NCBI RefSeq assembly: GCF_900231165.1
Contig: NZ_LT960614.1
Span: forward strand, 1,920,550-1,984,549
DNA length: 64,000 bases
Direction: 5' to 3'
DNA from: Hartmannibacter diazotrophicus
Lineage (GTDB): Bacteria; Pseudomonadota; Alphaproteobacteria; Rhizobiales; Pleomorphomonadaceae
This document shows positions 56,106 through 64,000 of the stretch, in pieces (the stretch's first letter is position 1; each line of letters begins with the position of its first letter). Both the position numbers and the translations under genes were made by a program. Below the pieces are notes generated by a model that saw only the letters and a program-made list of their open reading frames with translations, did not search any database and was not told where the DNA came from.

Positions 56106-56984
56106 ATGACTGACATCACGACTGCACACACTTTTTCGCTTGCCGGCCGGACCGTGAACCGGATGGGCTATGGGGCAATGCAGCTTGCGGGACCGGGCGT
56201 CTTTGGTCCGCCTCAGGATCGCGCAGCCGCCATTGCCCTGCTGCGGGAAGCCGTCGCCTCCGGCGTGAACCACATCGACACGAGCGATTTCTACGGCCCG
56301 CATGTCACCAACCAGATCATCCGCGAGGCCTTGTCGCCCTATGCCGACGACCTCCTGATCGTGACCAAGATTGGAGCATTCCGCGGAGATGACGGTTCAT
56401 GGATTCCGGCCCCCGAGCCGGAGGACCTCGAGCGCGGGGTGCACGACAATCTGCGCAATCTGGGTCTGGACACCCTCGAAGTCGTCAATCTGAGGCTGAC
56501 CGGAGACCTGCATGCACCGAAGGAAGGCTCGATCGAACGCCAGGTGACGGCACTCGCCGAACTCCAGCGCAAGGGGCTTGTCCGCCATGTCGGCCTCAGC
56601 AACGCCACCGCGGCTCAGGTCGCGCAAGCCCAGACGATCACCGAAATCGTCTGTGTCCAGAACCACTACAATCTGGTCCAGCGGGCCGACGACGAACTCG
56701 TCGACAACCTGGCTGCCCAGGGAATTGCCTACGTGCCGTTCTTTCCCCTCGGCGGTTTCACGCCCCTGCAGTCGTCAGGCCTCTCGGCAATCGCGGACCG
56801 GTTGGGCGCAACGCCGTTGCAGGTGGCGCTCGCCTGGCTGCTTCATCGTTCGCCGAATATCCTGCTGATCCCGGGCACCAAGTCCATCCAGCATCTGCGC
56901 GAAAACCTGAAAGTCGCGGATCTGGCTTTGTCGCCGGATGTCCTGACCGAGCTTGGCGCGATCGCGCAACCGAGCGTCCAGTAA
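56106..56984 (+). CDS. pdxI: aldo/keto reductase, pyridoxal reductase (PdxI/YdbC) type
   Basis: A 292-residue AKR barrel very similar as I recall to E. coli YdbC/PdxI. NRMGYGAMQLAGPGVFGPP, HIDTSDFYGPHVTNQIIREAL (Asp and Tyr of the tetrad), LLIVTKIGAF (Lys), YVPFFPLGGFTPLQSS and NILLIPGTKS line the NADPH site. The usual catalytic histidine position reads VVNLRLTG, as in that subgroup. It would reduce pyridoxal to pyridoxine. The divergent LysR gene probably regulates it. Confidence 0.82.
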   Translation: MTDITTAHTFSLAGRTVNRMGYGAMQLAGPGVFGPPQDRAAAIALLREAVASGVNHIDTSDFYGPHVTNQIIREALSPYADDLLIVTKIGAFRGDDGSWIPAPEPEDLERGVHDNLRNLGLDTLEVVNLRLTGDLHAPKEGSIERQVTALAELQRKGLVRHVGLSNATAAQVAQAQTITEIVCVQNHYNLVQRADDELVDNLAAQGIAYVPFFPLGGFTPLQSSGLSAIADRLGATPLQVALAWLLHRSPNILLIPGTKSIQHLRENLKVADLALSPDVLTELGAIAQPSVQ

Positions 56985-57169
56985 ACCATGGCCTGCCGGA
57001 AACGGCGCCGATGCAACGAATTGGGCGGGCGGGGCTTGGGCCTCGCCCGATTGCCATGTCCGGTTGAAGGGTTCAGGGCAGCCGATCCGGTTCCAGCGGT
57101 GAACGCGGCTTTTCCGGGGATCAGCCTCCGGCAGCCGTTGGATTGCCTGGAACGAACCCCTGGAGACCG

Positions 57170-57219
57170 TGACAGGACTGAGCGGACAACCCGGTGAAGC
57201 TGTCCGCTCAGTCCTGTCA
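57170..57219. terminator. perfect 19-bp hairpin between convergent genes
   Basis: The arms at 57170-57188 and 57201-57219 are exact 19-base complements with a 12-base loop, between the reductase gene and the convergent antiporter gene. No T-run follows on either strand. It probably ends or protects both transcripts. Confidence 0.6.
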
Positions 57220-57258
57220 TCGGCTTGGCTGTCCCAGCAGCCCTCCGGCGCGGGGTCG

Positions 57259-58542
57259 TCAACCGGCCTCTTGCTCGTGATGACGGATCACCGCCGGCCG
57301 CAGGACCGTCACCACGGCAACGACCGCGAGGATATTGATGCCGGCGGCGAGCAGCAGAAGGTTGTTCCAGTTGCCCGTCTGCCCGACGACGAGTGCGGCA
57401 ACCGGGACCAGGAACCCCGCAGCCCCCTTCGCCGTGTAGAGAAGCGACGTATTGGTCGTCGCGTAGGCCGACCCGAAGAGGTCGGTGCACATCGCCGGGA
57501 ACAGGCTGAAGATCTCACCCCAGCAGAAGAAGATCATGCCGGTGAAGAAGATCAAGCCGTAGGGGTTCTGGCCGACCACCGTCAGAAGATAGTAGCTCAC
57601 GCCGCCGATGGCGAAGGCGAGCGACATCGTCTCCCAGAGGCCGATCCTGTCGGAGACCCATCCGAAGAACGGCCTTGCGACACCGTTCATGACGTTGGCG
57701 AAGACGAGAGCGACCGAGAGCGCCGTCGCTCCAAGAAGCACGACGCTATCGGCGACGTGGTAGGCATGCGCGATCGGGGCGAGGTAGGCCGTGAAGGCAA
57801 GACCGCCGGCACACATCAGCAGGTCCAGCACGTAGAGGACCCAGAAGACACGGCTCGACAGCATTTCCCGGGGCGAGTAGCTGCGGCTGGTCTGCTCGAT
57901 CTTGTTCTCGTCCTTCTTCTTCGGCTCCGGAGCTTCGCCCGGCCGCGGATTGCGTACGAACAGGGAGATGAGAAGAACGATCCCGCCCTGGATCAGGCCG
58001 AACCAGAAGAAGGCGGCGGAATAGCCGTAGTTCTCGATCACCATCCGTATCGGAATGATGGTGAGGGCGGTGCCGGCGCCGAAGCCGCCGGCGACGAGGC
58101 CGACCGCGAGGCCGCGGTTGTCCTTGAACCATTTGACGGTCGTTCCAACGCCGGTGCAGTAGACCGCTCCGGCCGCGAATCCCGTCAGCGCACTGCCGAA
58201 ATAGAGCGACCAGATCGACCCGGCATACGCGTTGAGGATCCAGCCGACGGCAATCAGCAGTCCGCCCATGCCCATCACGACGCGCGGGCCGATCCTGTCG
58301 GCGATCCAGCCGTTGAGGGGCGTTCCCCAGGTTTCAAGGGCGACGAAGAGTGTAAAGGCGAACTGGATCTGGGAAATCTGCCAGCCGGTGGCCTTTTGCA
58401 GGGGCAGGACGAAGACCGACCAGCCGTACTGAAGGTTCGCGATCATCACCATGGCGATGACGCAGAGCACCAGATACTTCCAGCGCTCTTTCGATTGTGA
58501 AGCGCCGGAAACGGGCGCAATGGAGTCCGCGGCAATGCTCAT
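57259..58542 (-). CDS. oxalate/formate antiporter-type MFS transporter
   Basis: A 427-residue major facilitator with twelve helices. YGWSVFVLPLQKATGWQISQIQFAFTLF at the start and WGTPLNGWIADRIGPR fit the OxlT branch, as do VKWFKDNRGLAVGLVAGGFGAG and FFGWVSDRIG. The large central loop is Lys/Glu-rich (APEPKKKDENKIEQ). It would exchange dicarboxylates or formate. The ATG at 58542 follows GAGGAGA. Confidence 0.85.
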   Translation of the reverse strand: MSIAADSIAPVSGASQSKERWKYLVLCVIAMVMIANLQYGWSVFVLPLQKATGWQISQIQFAFTLFVALETWGTPLNGWIADRIGPRVVMGMGGLLIAVGWILNAYAGSIWSLYFGSALTGFAAGAVYCTGVGTTVKWFKDNRGLAVGLVAGGFGAGTALTIIPIRMVIENYGYSAAFFWFGLIQGGIVLLISLFVRNPRPGEAPEPKKKDENKIEQTSRSYSPREMLSSRVFWVLYVLDLLMCAGGLAFTAYLAPIAHAYHVADSVVLLGATALSVALVFANVMNGVARPFFGWVSDRIGLWETMSLAFAIGGVSYYLLTVVGQNPYGLIFFTGMIFFCWGEIFSLFPAMCTDLFGSAYATTNTSLLYTAKGAAGFLVPVAALVVGQTGNWNNLLLLAAGINILAVVAVVTVLRPAVIRHHEQEAG

Positions 58543-58721
58543 GGGAAGTCTCCTCAGCATAGAACGGGTTGGCTTTGTCTTGGGGATGACCGACGCGCGT
58601 GCGGACAGCGGTGCGTTTGCGGGGCAGACCGCATGCGGGAACGAGACACCCCCGTGGGGAGGAATTGATCTGAAGGGTGGGTGGCGGTCTGGTCGGTCCG
58701 GACCTCGCAGTCTTTCGATGG

Positions 58722-58742
58722 CTGCGGCGCCTGACGCCGCAG
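58722..58742 (-). terminator. hairpin after emrB
   Basis: CTGCGGCG and CGCCGCAG pair perfectly around a five-base loop, 14 bases after the emrB stop. There is no T-run, so it is a weak terminator call. Confidence 0.4.
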
Positions 58743-58755
58743 ATGCCGGCGCCCG

Positions 58756-60348
58756 TCAATGGGCGCCCGCGCCTCCGCCGGTTGTCTTCTTGGCCATCAG
58801 CAATGTGATTGCTGCGATGGCCAGTACGACGCCAATGACGGCGAAGGTGTCACTGAAGCCCATGATCAGGGCCTGACGTTTCACGATGCGTCCCAGGGCG
58901 ATGACAGCCTGGCTCGCGGCCTTGGTATGGTCGGAGACGCCATGGGACATGAAGTAGCCGGTCAATTCGTCGAGACGTGTCTGCACTTCCGCTCTACCGG
59001 TCGATACCGACTGGCCGATGATGTTCGAATGAAACTGCTCGCGCTTCGTCAGGATGGTTCCCAGGGTCGCAGTGCCAGCCGCGCCACCGAGATTTCTGAG
59101 CATGTTCGTCAGGCCGGATGCGGCGGCAGCGTCTGCCGGGGCGATGCCGCCGGTGGTGATCGCTGTGATCGGTGTCAGGACCAGAGCCTGGCCGATGGCG
59201 CGGACGATGTTCGGGATCCAGAACTGGTCACCGGCACTGTCTGGCGACAGTGAAATGTTCATGAAGCAGCTGATCGCGAAGATCGAGATGCCGAGGAAGC
59301 CGATGTAGCGGACGTCGAAACGCTTCATCAACGCCGGAACGAACGGGATCAACAGAAGCTGCGGCAGGCCCGTCCAGGCGAGAACATTGCCGATCTGCTC
59401 CGCATTGTACCGTTGAACCTGTCCCAGATACTGCGGCAGGATGTAGACGGTCCCGAACAGAGCCACGCCGACGAGCACGTTCACCAGAATGCCTATGCCG
59501 AAGTTGCGCTGGGTCAGGAGACGAAGCTTGACCAGTGGTTTTTCAACCGTCAGCTCGATCCAGATGAAGGCGCCCAGGAAGACGGTCGCGACAATGCTGA
59601 GCTGGACGATGAACGGCGACGAAAACCAGTCATTCTGGTTGCCTTCTTCAAGCACGGTCTGAAGTGCGGCGAGGCCGATGGCCATGGTGACGATGCCGGA
59701 CCAATCGCCTTCGCGCAGCAGGCCCAGACGCATCGGCTGCTTTTCCAGCGTCGCGGCCAGAGCGATCGCCATGATGGCGCTCGGGATGGTGTTGATGAAG
59801 AAGATCGTCTGCCAACCATAGTTCTCCGTCAGGTAACCGCCGATTGTCGGGCCGATGGCCGGAGCAAAGGTGACCGACAGTGCGAAGATGGCGAGTCCGA
59901 TCGGCTGCTGGTGCTTCGGCAGCTTGGTCAGGACCATCGTGAAGGCCATCGGGATCAGGATGCCGCCGGCAAAGCCCTGCAGGGCACGCAGCACGATCAT
60001 CGTATTCAAATCGTGAGCAAAGGCGCAGGCCATCGAGAACAGCGGAAACAGGATCGTATTGGCGATGATGTAGCGGCGGAAGGAGAAGACGTTGCTGAAA
60101 TAGGCCGTCAGCGGAATGACGATGATCTCGCCGATCAGGTAGGACGTCGAGATCCATGCGCCGTTGTCGACGCCCGTTCCGATGCCGCCTTCGATGTCCA
60201 GCAGCGAGGCGTTGGTGATCTGGATATTCAGGATGGCCATGAACGCGCCGATCATGCCGGCGAGAACGGCGATCCATTCCTTTGTTCCAGCCTTCGGCAG
60301 GGAGGCTGTCGGCAGTATCGTTGTCGGTGTCGAAGCTTGGGTTGACAT
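58756..60348 (-). CDS. emrB: DHA2 family MFS multidrug exporter (EmrB-like)
   Basis: A 530-residue exporter with fourteen helices. Motif C-type and DHA2 features are LQGFAGGILIPMAFTMVL, FAPAIGPTIGGYLTENYGWQTIFFIN and the early DNGAWISTSYLIGEII. It works with the adjacent membrane fusion protein to expel hydrophobic compounds. GGAGGG lies seven bases before the ATG, and emrA ends 25 bases upstream. Confidence 0.9.
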   Translation of the reverse strand: MSTQASTPTTILPTASLPKAGTKEWIAVLAGMIGAFMAILNIQITNASLLDIEGGIGTGVDNGAWISTSYLIGEIIVIPLTAYFSNVFSFRRYIIANTILFPLFSMACAFAHDLNTMIVLRALQGFAGGILIPMAFTMVLTKLPKHQQPIGLAIFALSVTFAPAIGPTIGGYLTENYGWQTIFFINTIPSAIMAIALAATLEKQPMRLGLLREGDWSGIVTMAIGLAALQTVLEEGNQNDWFSSPFIVQLSIVATVFLGAFIWIELTVEKPLVKLRLLTQRNFGIGILVNVLVGVALFGTVYILPQYLGQVQRYNAEQIGNVLAWTGLPQLLLIPFVPALMKRFDVRYIGFLGISIFAISCFMNISLSPDSAGDQFWIPNIVRAIGQALVLTPITAITTGGIAPADAAAASGLTNMLRNLGGAAGTATLGTILTKREQFHSNIIGQSVSTGRAEVQTRLDELTGYFMSHGVSDHTKAASQAVIALGRIVKRQALIMGFSDTFAVIGVVLAIAAITLLMAKKTTGGGAGAH

Positions 60349-60373
60349 GACCCGGCCCTCCTGGCCTCCGGGA

Positions 60374-61549
60374 TCAGAGGCTGCTTTGGTTCTTCGAATC
60401 CTTGGTATCGATGCTCGGCTGCACGGACATGCCCGGCCTCAGATCGCCCGATGCGGCGCTGTCCCCGTCGAGGACGATCCGGACCGGAATTCTCTGGACG
60501 ACCTTGGTGAAGTTGCCCGTGGCGTTGTCGGGAGGCAGCAGCGCGAATTCCTGGCCGCTGGCCGGGGCGATGCTTTGGACGCGCCCGTGATAGACATGGC
60601 CCGGGAACATATCGACATCGATGTCGACGCGCTGGCCAGGGCGTACGTCCGTGAGCTGCGTTTCCTTGTAGTTGGCGACGATATAGACAGCGCTTGTCGG
60701 AACGACCGTCATCAACTGCGTCCCGGCCTGCACGTACTGGCCGACACGCAGCGTTCTGTTGCCGACGATGCCATCGATCGGAGCGACGATGGTTGTGTAG
60801 GAGAGGTTCAACTCGGCCTGCCGCTGTGCTGCGAGATCCCGGGCGAGGTCTGCCTTTGCCTGCGCCAGTTCAGCCTTGAGGACATTGACCTGATCCTTTG
60901 CACCTTGGAGAGCGGCGGTATCGCGTGCGGTGGTGGCGCGGTTGGCGGCGATTTCTGCCGCGGCCTGCTGTGCCGACTGCACCGGTGCATAGCCATTAGA
61001 GGCAAGGCTCGAGAAGCGCTTGTCGTTTTGATCTGCAAATGCCTCGTTCGCATGGTCGATGTCGATCGAGGCCTGCGCCGCGGCAATCACTGAGCTCTGT
61101 GTTTCGAGCGCAGCCTGCTTGCCGGCGACGGTTGCCCTTGCCGATTCCACGGTGGCGCGCGCCTGGTCCAGGAGAGCGGCATAGTCGCGGCTATCGATGG
61201 TGGCCAGAACCTGACCGGCCTTGACCGGCTGGTTGTCCGCGACCAGCACCTTGGCGATATAGCCCGGTATCTTGGGAGCGATCGCGCTGCTGTCGGCCTG
61301 GATGTAGGCGTCATCCGTCGAGACCTGGAACCGTCCGACCGTCCAGTAGTCATGGCCGTAGTATGCGCCAGCCGCGACCACGGCCACGGCGCCAGCGGCC
61401 ATCAGGGCCTTCTTGAAGATAGACGTTCTCTTGGGCGCAACGACGTCTGGTGCTGCCATCGGCGTCGGAGCCAGCGATGCTGGAGCGGGAGCGGTTTCCG
61501 TGATCGGAGCGCGCGCTGTCTTGGTCAGGGTGATGATATTCTCTTCCAT
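60374..61549 (-). CDS. emrA: HlyD/EmrA family membrane fusion protein
   Basis: A 391-residue adaptor. A cytoplasmic N-terminus of about 45 residues precedes a helix (KKALMAAGAVAVVAAGAYY), then the lipoyl half PGYIAKVLVADNQPVKAGQVLATID, a coiled coil near 110-215, the second lipoyl half TTIVAPIDGIVGNRTLRVGQYVQ and a beta barrel. It connects EmrB to an outer membrane channel not encoded here. The ATG with MEENIIT has GGAG about nine bases upstream. Two TetR-type operators lie before it. Confidence 0.9.
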   Translation of the reverse strand: MEENIITLTKTARAPITETAPAPASLAPTPMAAPDVVAPKRTSIFKKALMAAGAVAVVAAGAYYGHDYWTVGRFQVSTDDAYIQADSSAIAPKIPGYIAKVLVADNQPVKAGQVLATIDSRDYAALLDQARATVESARATVAGKQAALETQSSVIAAAQASIDIDHANEAFADQNDKRFSSLASNGYAPVQSAQQAAAEIAANRATTARDTAALQGAKDQVNVLKAELAQAKADLARDLAAQRQAELNLSYTTIVAPIDGIVGNRTLRVGQYVQAGTQLMTVVPTSAVYIVANYKETQLTDVRPGQRVDIDVDMFPGHVYHGRVQSIAPASGQEFALLPPDNATGNFTKVVQRIPVRIVLDGDSAASGDLRPGMSVQPSIDTKDSKNQSSL

Positions 61550-61594
61550 TTCGGAGGCTCCGAAAATCACGTCCGAATGCGGACGGACACCTAT

Positions 61595-61616
61595 TAGGAA
61601 AAATTACATTTTCCAA
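61595..61616. promoter_or_regulatory. TetR operator 1 before emrA
   Basis: TAGGAA-N10-TTCCAA, one mismatch from the TTGGAA-N10-TTCCAA sites at 61650 and 62767. It overlaps a candidate minus-strand -10 box (TATTTT, 61620-61615) whose -35 TTGACT lies at 61642-61637 with a 16-base spacer. Confidence 0.65.
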
Positions 61617-61649
61617 AATAAGATCGAAGCCGCCGAAGTCAACGTCAAT

Positions 61650-61671
61650 TTGGAAAATGTTCGTGTTCCAA
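61650..61671. promoter_or_regulatory. TetR operator 2 before emrA
   Basis: A perfect TTGGAA-N10-TTCCAA inverted repeat, centred 55 bases upstream of operator 1 and just outside the candidate -35 box. Confidence 0.7.
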
Positions 61672-62072
61672 AATGTGAATTTCGTGATCGGCGTTGTCGC
61701 TCAAATCACGGAATGGGGCTCATGGCGTGAAGTCGTCGCGGTGGTCGGGCAGCACGGACAGGCCGACGCCTCCGGCCTGCAAGACCGGTAACCGGCCAGC
61801 CGAGAACGAAGCGTCTCAAGGCGCGGGACTTTGATCGCTAGGTCGCGGAACTTCAGGTCCGCATCGCCGTCATGAACGGCTACGCCGGGCCCGGCAGGCC
61901 CATCACACGGACCGCGCGATAAGCCTGTCCGCGGACAGGGCAAGCTCGGCTGTCAGCCAATCCGTGCAACAGAGCCGTATGGAGGGAAAGATGGGGGAGG
62001 GAGCCCCCCGAAATCCGGCGGGGTCTTGCAGCCTTCGGCTCGCAAATTTCCCGTGCGGTCGTTGGCTGCGGC
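61672..62072. other. gene-free interval between emrA operators and tetR
   Basis: No gene is supported. Frames such as 61701-61943 on the minus strand (…DLKFRDLAIKVPRLETLRSRLAGY…) look partly protein-like and might be a decayed fragment, but I cannot assign one. The tetR end lies at its right edge. Confidence 0.35.
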
Positions 62073-62744
62073 CTATGTTGCGCAGCCGTCGAGAAAGAGC
62101 TTGGCGCAGGCCTTCGATCTCGCAATCACTTCCTCGTCGGGAATTTCCGCCAACTGGCCAAGCATGACAGACCGCTGCGGCTCCATGACCATCATCCCGC
62201 GGAGCATGCCCGTGGTCAGCTTGGGGGCATCGACGGAAATCAGTCCTCGTTCGGCCTGCAAGGTGATCCATTTTTCCATCGCCACACTGGTGCGGTTGAT
62301 AGCGTTCTCGATGAACACCTTCGCGATCACCGGAAAGCGGTCCGACTCGCCTAGAACGAGCCTTGTGATGGCGATTGCGTCCGTGGAAAGCGTAAGCCGG
62401 CCATAGGCAAGGAGGAGACGTTCGAGACCCTCACGCAGCCCCATGGCGGCGAGGCTGGCCTCGTCGAGGACAAGGATATAGCGGCTGATTTTCGTCGTTA
62501 CGAGCTCGCCGAAGAGATCCGCCTTCGTGGGGAAGAGTCGATAGAGCGTCTTTGTGGATATGCCGGCGGTCTGGGCGATCGTGCAGATATTCGCCTGGGC
62601 AAAGCCAGCTTTTTTGAACTGCTCGCTCGCCGCATCGATGATGGCGGACTTTGTCTCCTCATCGCTTCGGACCTGGGGCCGGCCTCTTCCGCGCTTCTTT
62701 GCGCGAACGTCCGGCATCGCTTGGGTTGTTTCTGTAACTGTCAT
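62073..62744 (-). CDS. TetR family transcriptional regulator of the efflux pair
   Basis: A 223-residue repressor. A basic N-terminal stretch (AKKRGRGRPQVRS) precedes the helix-turn-helix (FKKAGFAQANICTIAQTAGISTKTLYRLFPTKADLF), followed by an AcrR-like C-terminal domain. The ATG with MTVTETTQ is used. An operator identical in form to those before emrA lies 23 bases upstream of this start, so it is probably autoregulated and represses emrAB. Confidence 0.9.
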   Translation of the reverse strand: MTVTETTQAMPDVRAKKRGRGRPQVRSDEETKSAIIDAASEQFKKAGFAQANICTIAQTAGISTKTLYRLFPTKADLFGELVTTKISRYILVLDEASLAAMGLREGLERLLLAYGRLTLSTDAIAITRLVLGESDRFPVIAKVFIENAINRTSVAMEKWITLQAERGLISVDAPKLTTGMLRGMMVMEPQRSVMLGQLAEIPDEEVIARSKACAKLFLDGCAT

Positions 62745-62766
62745 GCCGGTGAGACTAAAATCTTTA

Positions 62767-62788
62767 TTGGAAAATTGCAAGTTTCCAA
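62767..62788. promoter_or_regulatory. TetR operator before tetR
   Basis: A perfect TTGGAA-N10-TTCCAA inverted repeat followed by AAAT, the same as emrA operator 2 in both half-sites and spacing. Confidence 0.7.
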
Positions 62789-62905
62789 AATACGAATTGT
62801 CAGGATTGCCCAAGGCCGGCGGATTGAGGCCAGCCTTTACCCCGGCGGGGAGACAGGCAGTGAAGCGGCCCCGTTCCAGCAACGCGGCCGTCCACAAAGG
62901 CTGCC

Positions 62906-64000
62906 CTATCGTTCAAGGGCAAGCGCGATGCCCTGGCCGCCACCGATGCAAAGAGTGACGATGCCCCTCTTGACCCCATCCCGGCGCATCGCATGCAGCA
63001 GCCGCGTGGTCAGCACCGCGCCGGTGGCGCCAATTGGATGACCATGGGCGATGGCGCCGCCTTCGACATTGACGATAGCCTCGTCCAGTCCAAGCTGTTG
63101 CGCGACGGCCAGCGGGACGGCGGCGAAGGCCTCGTTGATCTCGATGCGCTCGACGTCGCCCAGTGACCAGCCGACCCGTTTCAGCAACTGCTGCACGGCC
63201 GGAACCGGCCCCAGGCCGAACATCCCGGGCTCGACCGCCGCAACGGTATAGCCTTTCAGGTAGCCCGCAACCTCCAGGCCATGCGTTTCCGCTGCCGAAC
63301 GCCGGGCCACGATCATCGCTGCCGCACCGCTGTTCAGACCCGGCGCATTCCCGGCGGTAATCGTGCCGTTCTCCCGAAAGGCCGGTTTCAGCCGGGCCAA
63401 CACGTCGGCCGTGGTGTCCGGTCGCGGGGCCTCGTCAGTGTCGAAGGTCGAGGAGCCCTTCTTGCTCTTGATCTCGATGCCGACGATCTCGCCAGCAAAG
63501 TGACCGGCAGCCTGCGCTGCTGCAAACCGCTGCTGCGAGCGCGCGGCGAAACGATCCTGGTCGGCGCGGGTCAGTTGCGCCTTGGTGACAAGGTCCTCCG
63601 TGTGCCACCCGGAGTGCTGGCCCGAGAAGGCGTCATTCAGGCCGTCGGTCAACAAGCTGTCCTGGATTTCCGCTGGCCCCATGCGATAGCCCCAGCGACC
63701 GTTGTCGAGGAGGTATGGAGCGCGGTCCATGTTTTCCATGCCGCCCGCAATGGCCAGATCGATATCCCCTGACAGTATCTGCTGGGCTGCCGACACGATG
63801 GCCTGTGCGCCCGAGCCGCAGACGCGGTTCACAGTCAGTGCCGGGACAAAAACGGGCAAACCCCCGCCGATGGACGCCTGTCGCGCGGGGTTCATTCGGT
63901 TGCCCGCCTGAATGACATTTCCCATGATCACGCTTTCGACCGCTTCCGGCGGCAGGGCGGAGCGGTGCAGCACGTCCCGGATCACGGTCGCGCCGAGATC
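62906..64000 (-). CDS. thiolase family acetyl-CoA acetyltransferase (5' truncated)
   Basis: The C-terminal 364 or so residues of a thiolase; the frame is open at the right edge. The acyl-accepting cysteine is in NRVCGSGAQA, NEAFAAVPLA follows, His is in GGAIAHGHPIGATGA, and the second cysteine in LCIGGGQGIAL. MENMDRAPYLLDNGRWGYRMG is typical of the degradative or biosynthetic acetyl-CoA acetyltransferase group, but SGQHSGWHTEDLV in the loop domain is less usual. It condenses or cleaves acyl-CoA; direction is not predictable. It shares no operon signal with tetR. Confidence 0.88.
   Translation of the reverse strand, partial: DLGATVIRDVLHRSALPPEAVESVIMGNVIQAGNRMNPARQASIGGGLPVFVPALTVNRVCGSGAQAIVSAAQQILSGDIDLAIAGGMENMDRAPYLLDNGRWGYRMGPAEIQDSLLTDGLNDAFSGQHSGWHTEDLVTKAQLTRADQDRFAARSQQRFAAAQAAGHFAGEIVGIEIKSKKGSSTFDTDEAPRPDTTADVLARLKPAFRENGTITAGNAPGLNSGAAAMIVARRSAAETHGLEVAGYLKGYTVAAVEPGMFGLGPVPAVQQLLKRVGWSLGDVERIEINEAFAAVPLAVAQQLGLDEAIVNVEGGAIAHGHPIGATGAVLTTRLLHAMRRDGVKRGIVTLCIGGGQGIALALER

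Noticed and set aside
61701-61943. possible transposase remnant between emrA and tetR
   Set aside because: A short protein-like stretch is present, but no inverted repeats, target duplication or recognised transposase motif.

Overview
The window is about 64 kb of GC-rich DNA with dense coding. It looks like a chromosome segment from an alphaproteobacterium, most likely of the Hyphomicrobiales (Rhizobiales). The evidence is the Aap general amino acid transporter, the order rpsF-rpsR-DUF2232-rplI-dnaB-alr/radA-cvpA-purF, the fabD-fabG-acpP-fabF-mltG-yicC-gmk block, and small families typical of that group (DUF599, DUF3253, DUF983). No rRNA, tRNA, CRISPR array, insertion sequence or prophage was recognised. 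All assignments come from reading translated sequence and motifs; nothing was searched.

Layout. 1-3.6 kb: the end of a ClpP-like protease gene, an SH3-like secreted protein, a YdcF-type envelope protein, DUF3253 and DUF599 proteins and a tiny membrane protein. 3.7-9.9 kb: a MetC-like lyase divergent from the aapJQMP amino acid ABC transporter. 10-13.3 kb: rhodanese, GNAT, SDR and purF. 13.5-25.5 kb: core genes cvpA, radA, alr, dnaB, rplI, rpsR and rpsF on the minus strand. A block of a BCCT transporter, a universal stress protein and an MFS transporter separates radA from alr. 26-33.4 kb: the fatty acid synthesis block followed by mltG, yicC and gmk on the plus strand. 33.5-38.9 kb: a chemoreceptor with a frameshifted N-terminus, a class V aminotransferase, a sparse stretch, and DUF983 and YnfA proteins. 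38.9-46.7 kb: a MoxR-DUF58-VWA (Bat-like) operon with translationally overlapping genes, preceded by a NarL-type response regulator and its histidine kinase. 46.9-55 kb: a metal-handling region. It has an NreB-like MFS exporter with a His-rich tail coupled to a VTT membrane protein, then a copper cluster (small Cys-rich exported protein, multicopper oxidase, YHS-domain CPx ATPase, c-type cytochrome), an opposed His/Met-rich exported protein and a Crp-like regulator. 55-64 kb: LysR and a PdxI-type aldo/keto reductase, an OxlT-type antiporter, an EmrAB-type drug efflux pair with its TetR regulator, and a truncated thiolase.

How it works together. The copper genes have upstream a promoter with the 19-bp spacer and dyad typical of MerR/CueR/HmrR control, although no such regulator is in the window. 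The efflux pair and its TetR gene share a repeated operator, TTGGAA-N10-TTCCAA: two copies before emrA and one before tetR. The accessory genes outside the core blocks look like stress, metal and transport functions. No clearly undescribed multi-gene system is claimed. The best leads are the TetR regulon, the copper cluster with its unusual small lead gene, the two-component/MoxR-Bat arrangement, an orphan plus-strand terminator near 37.7 kb, and the broken chemoreceptor start.
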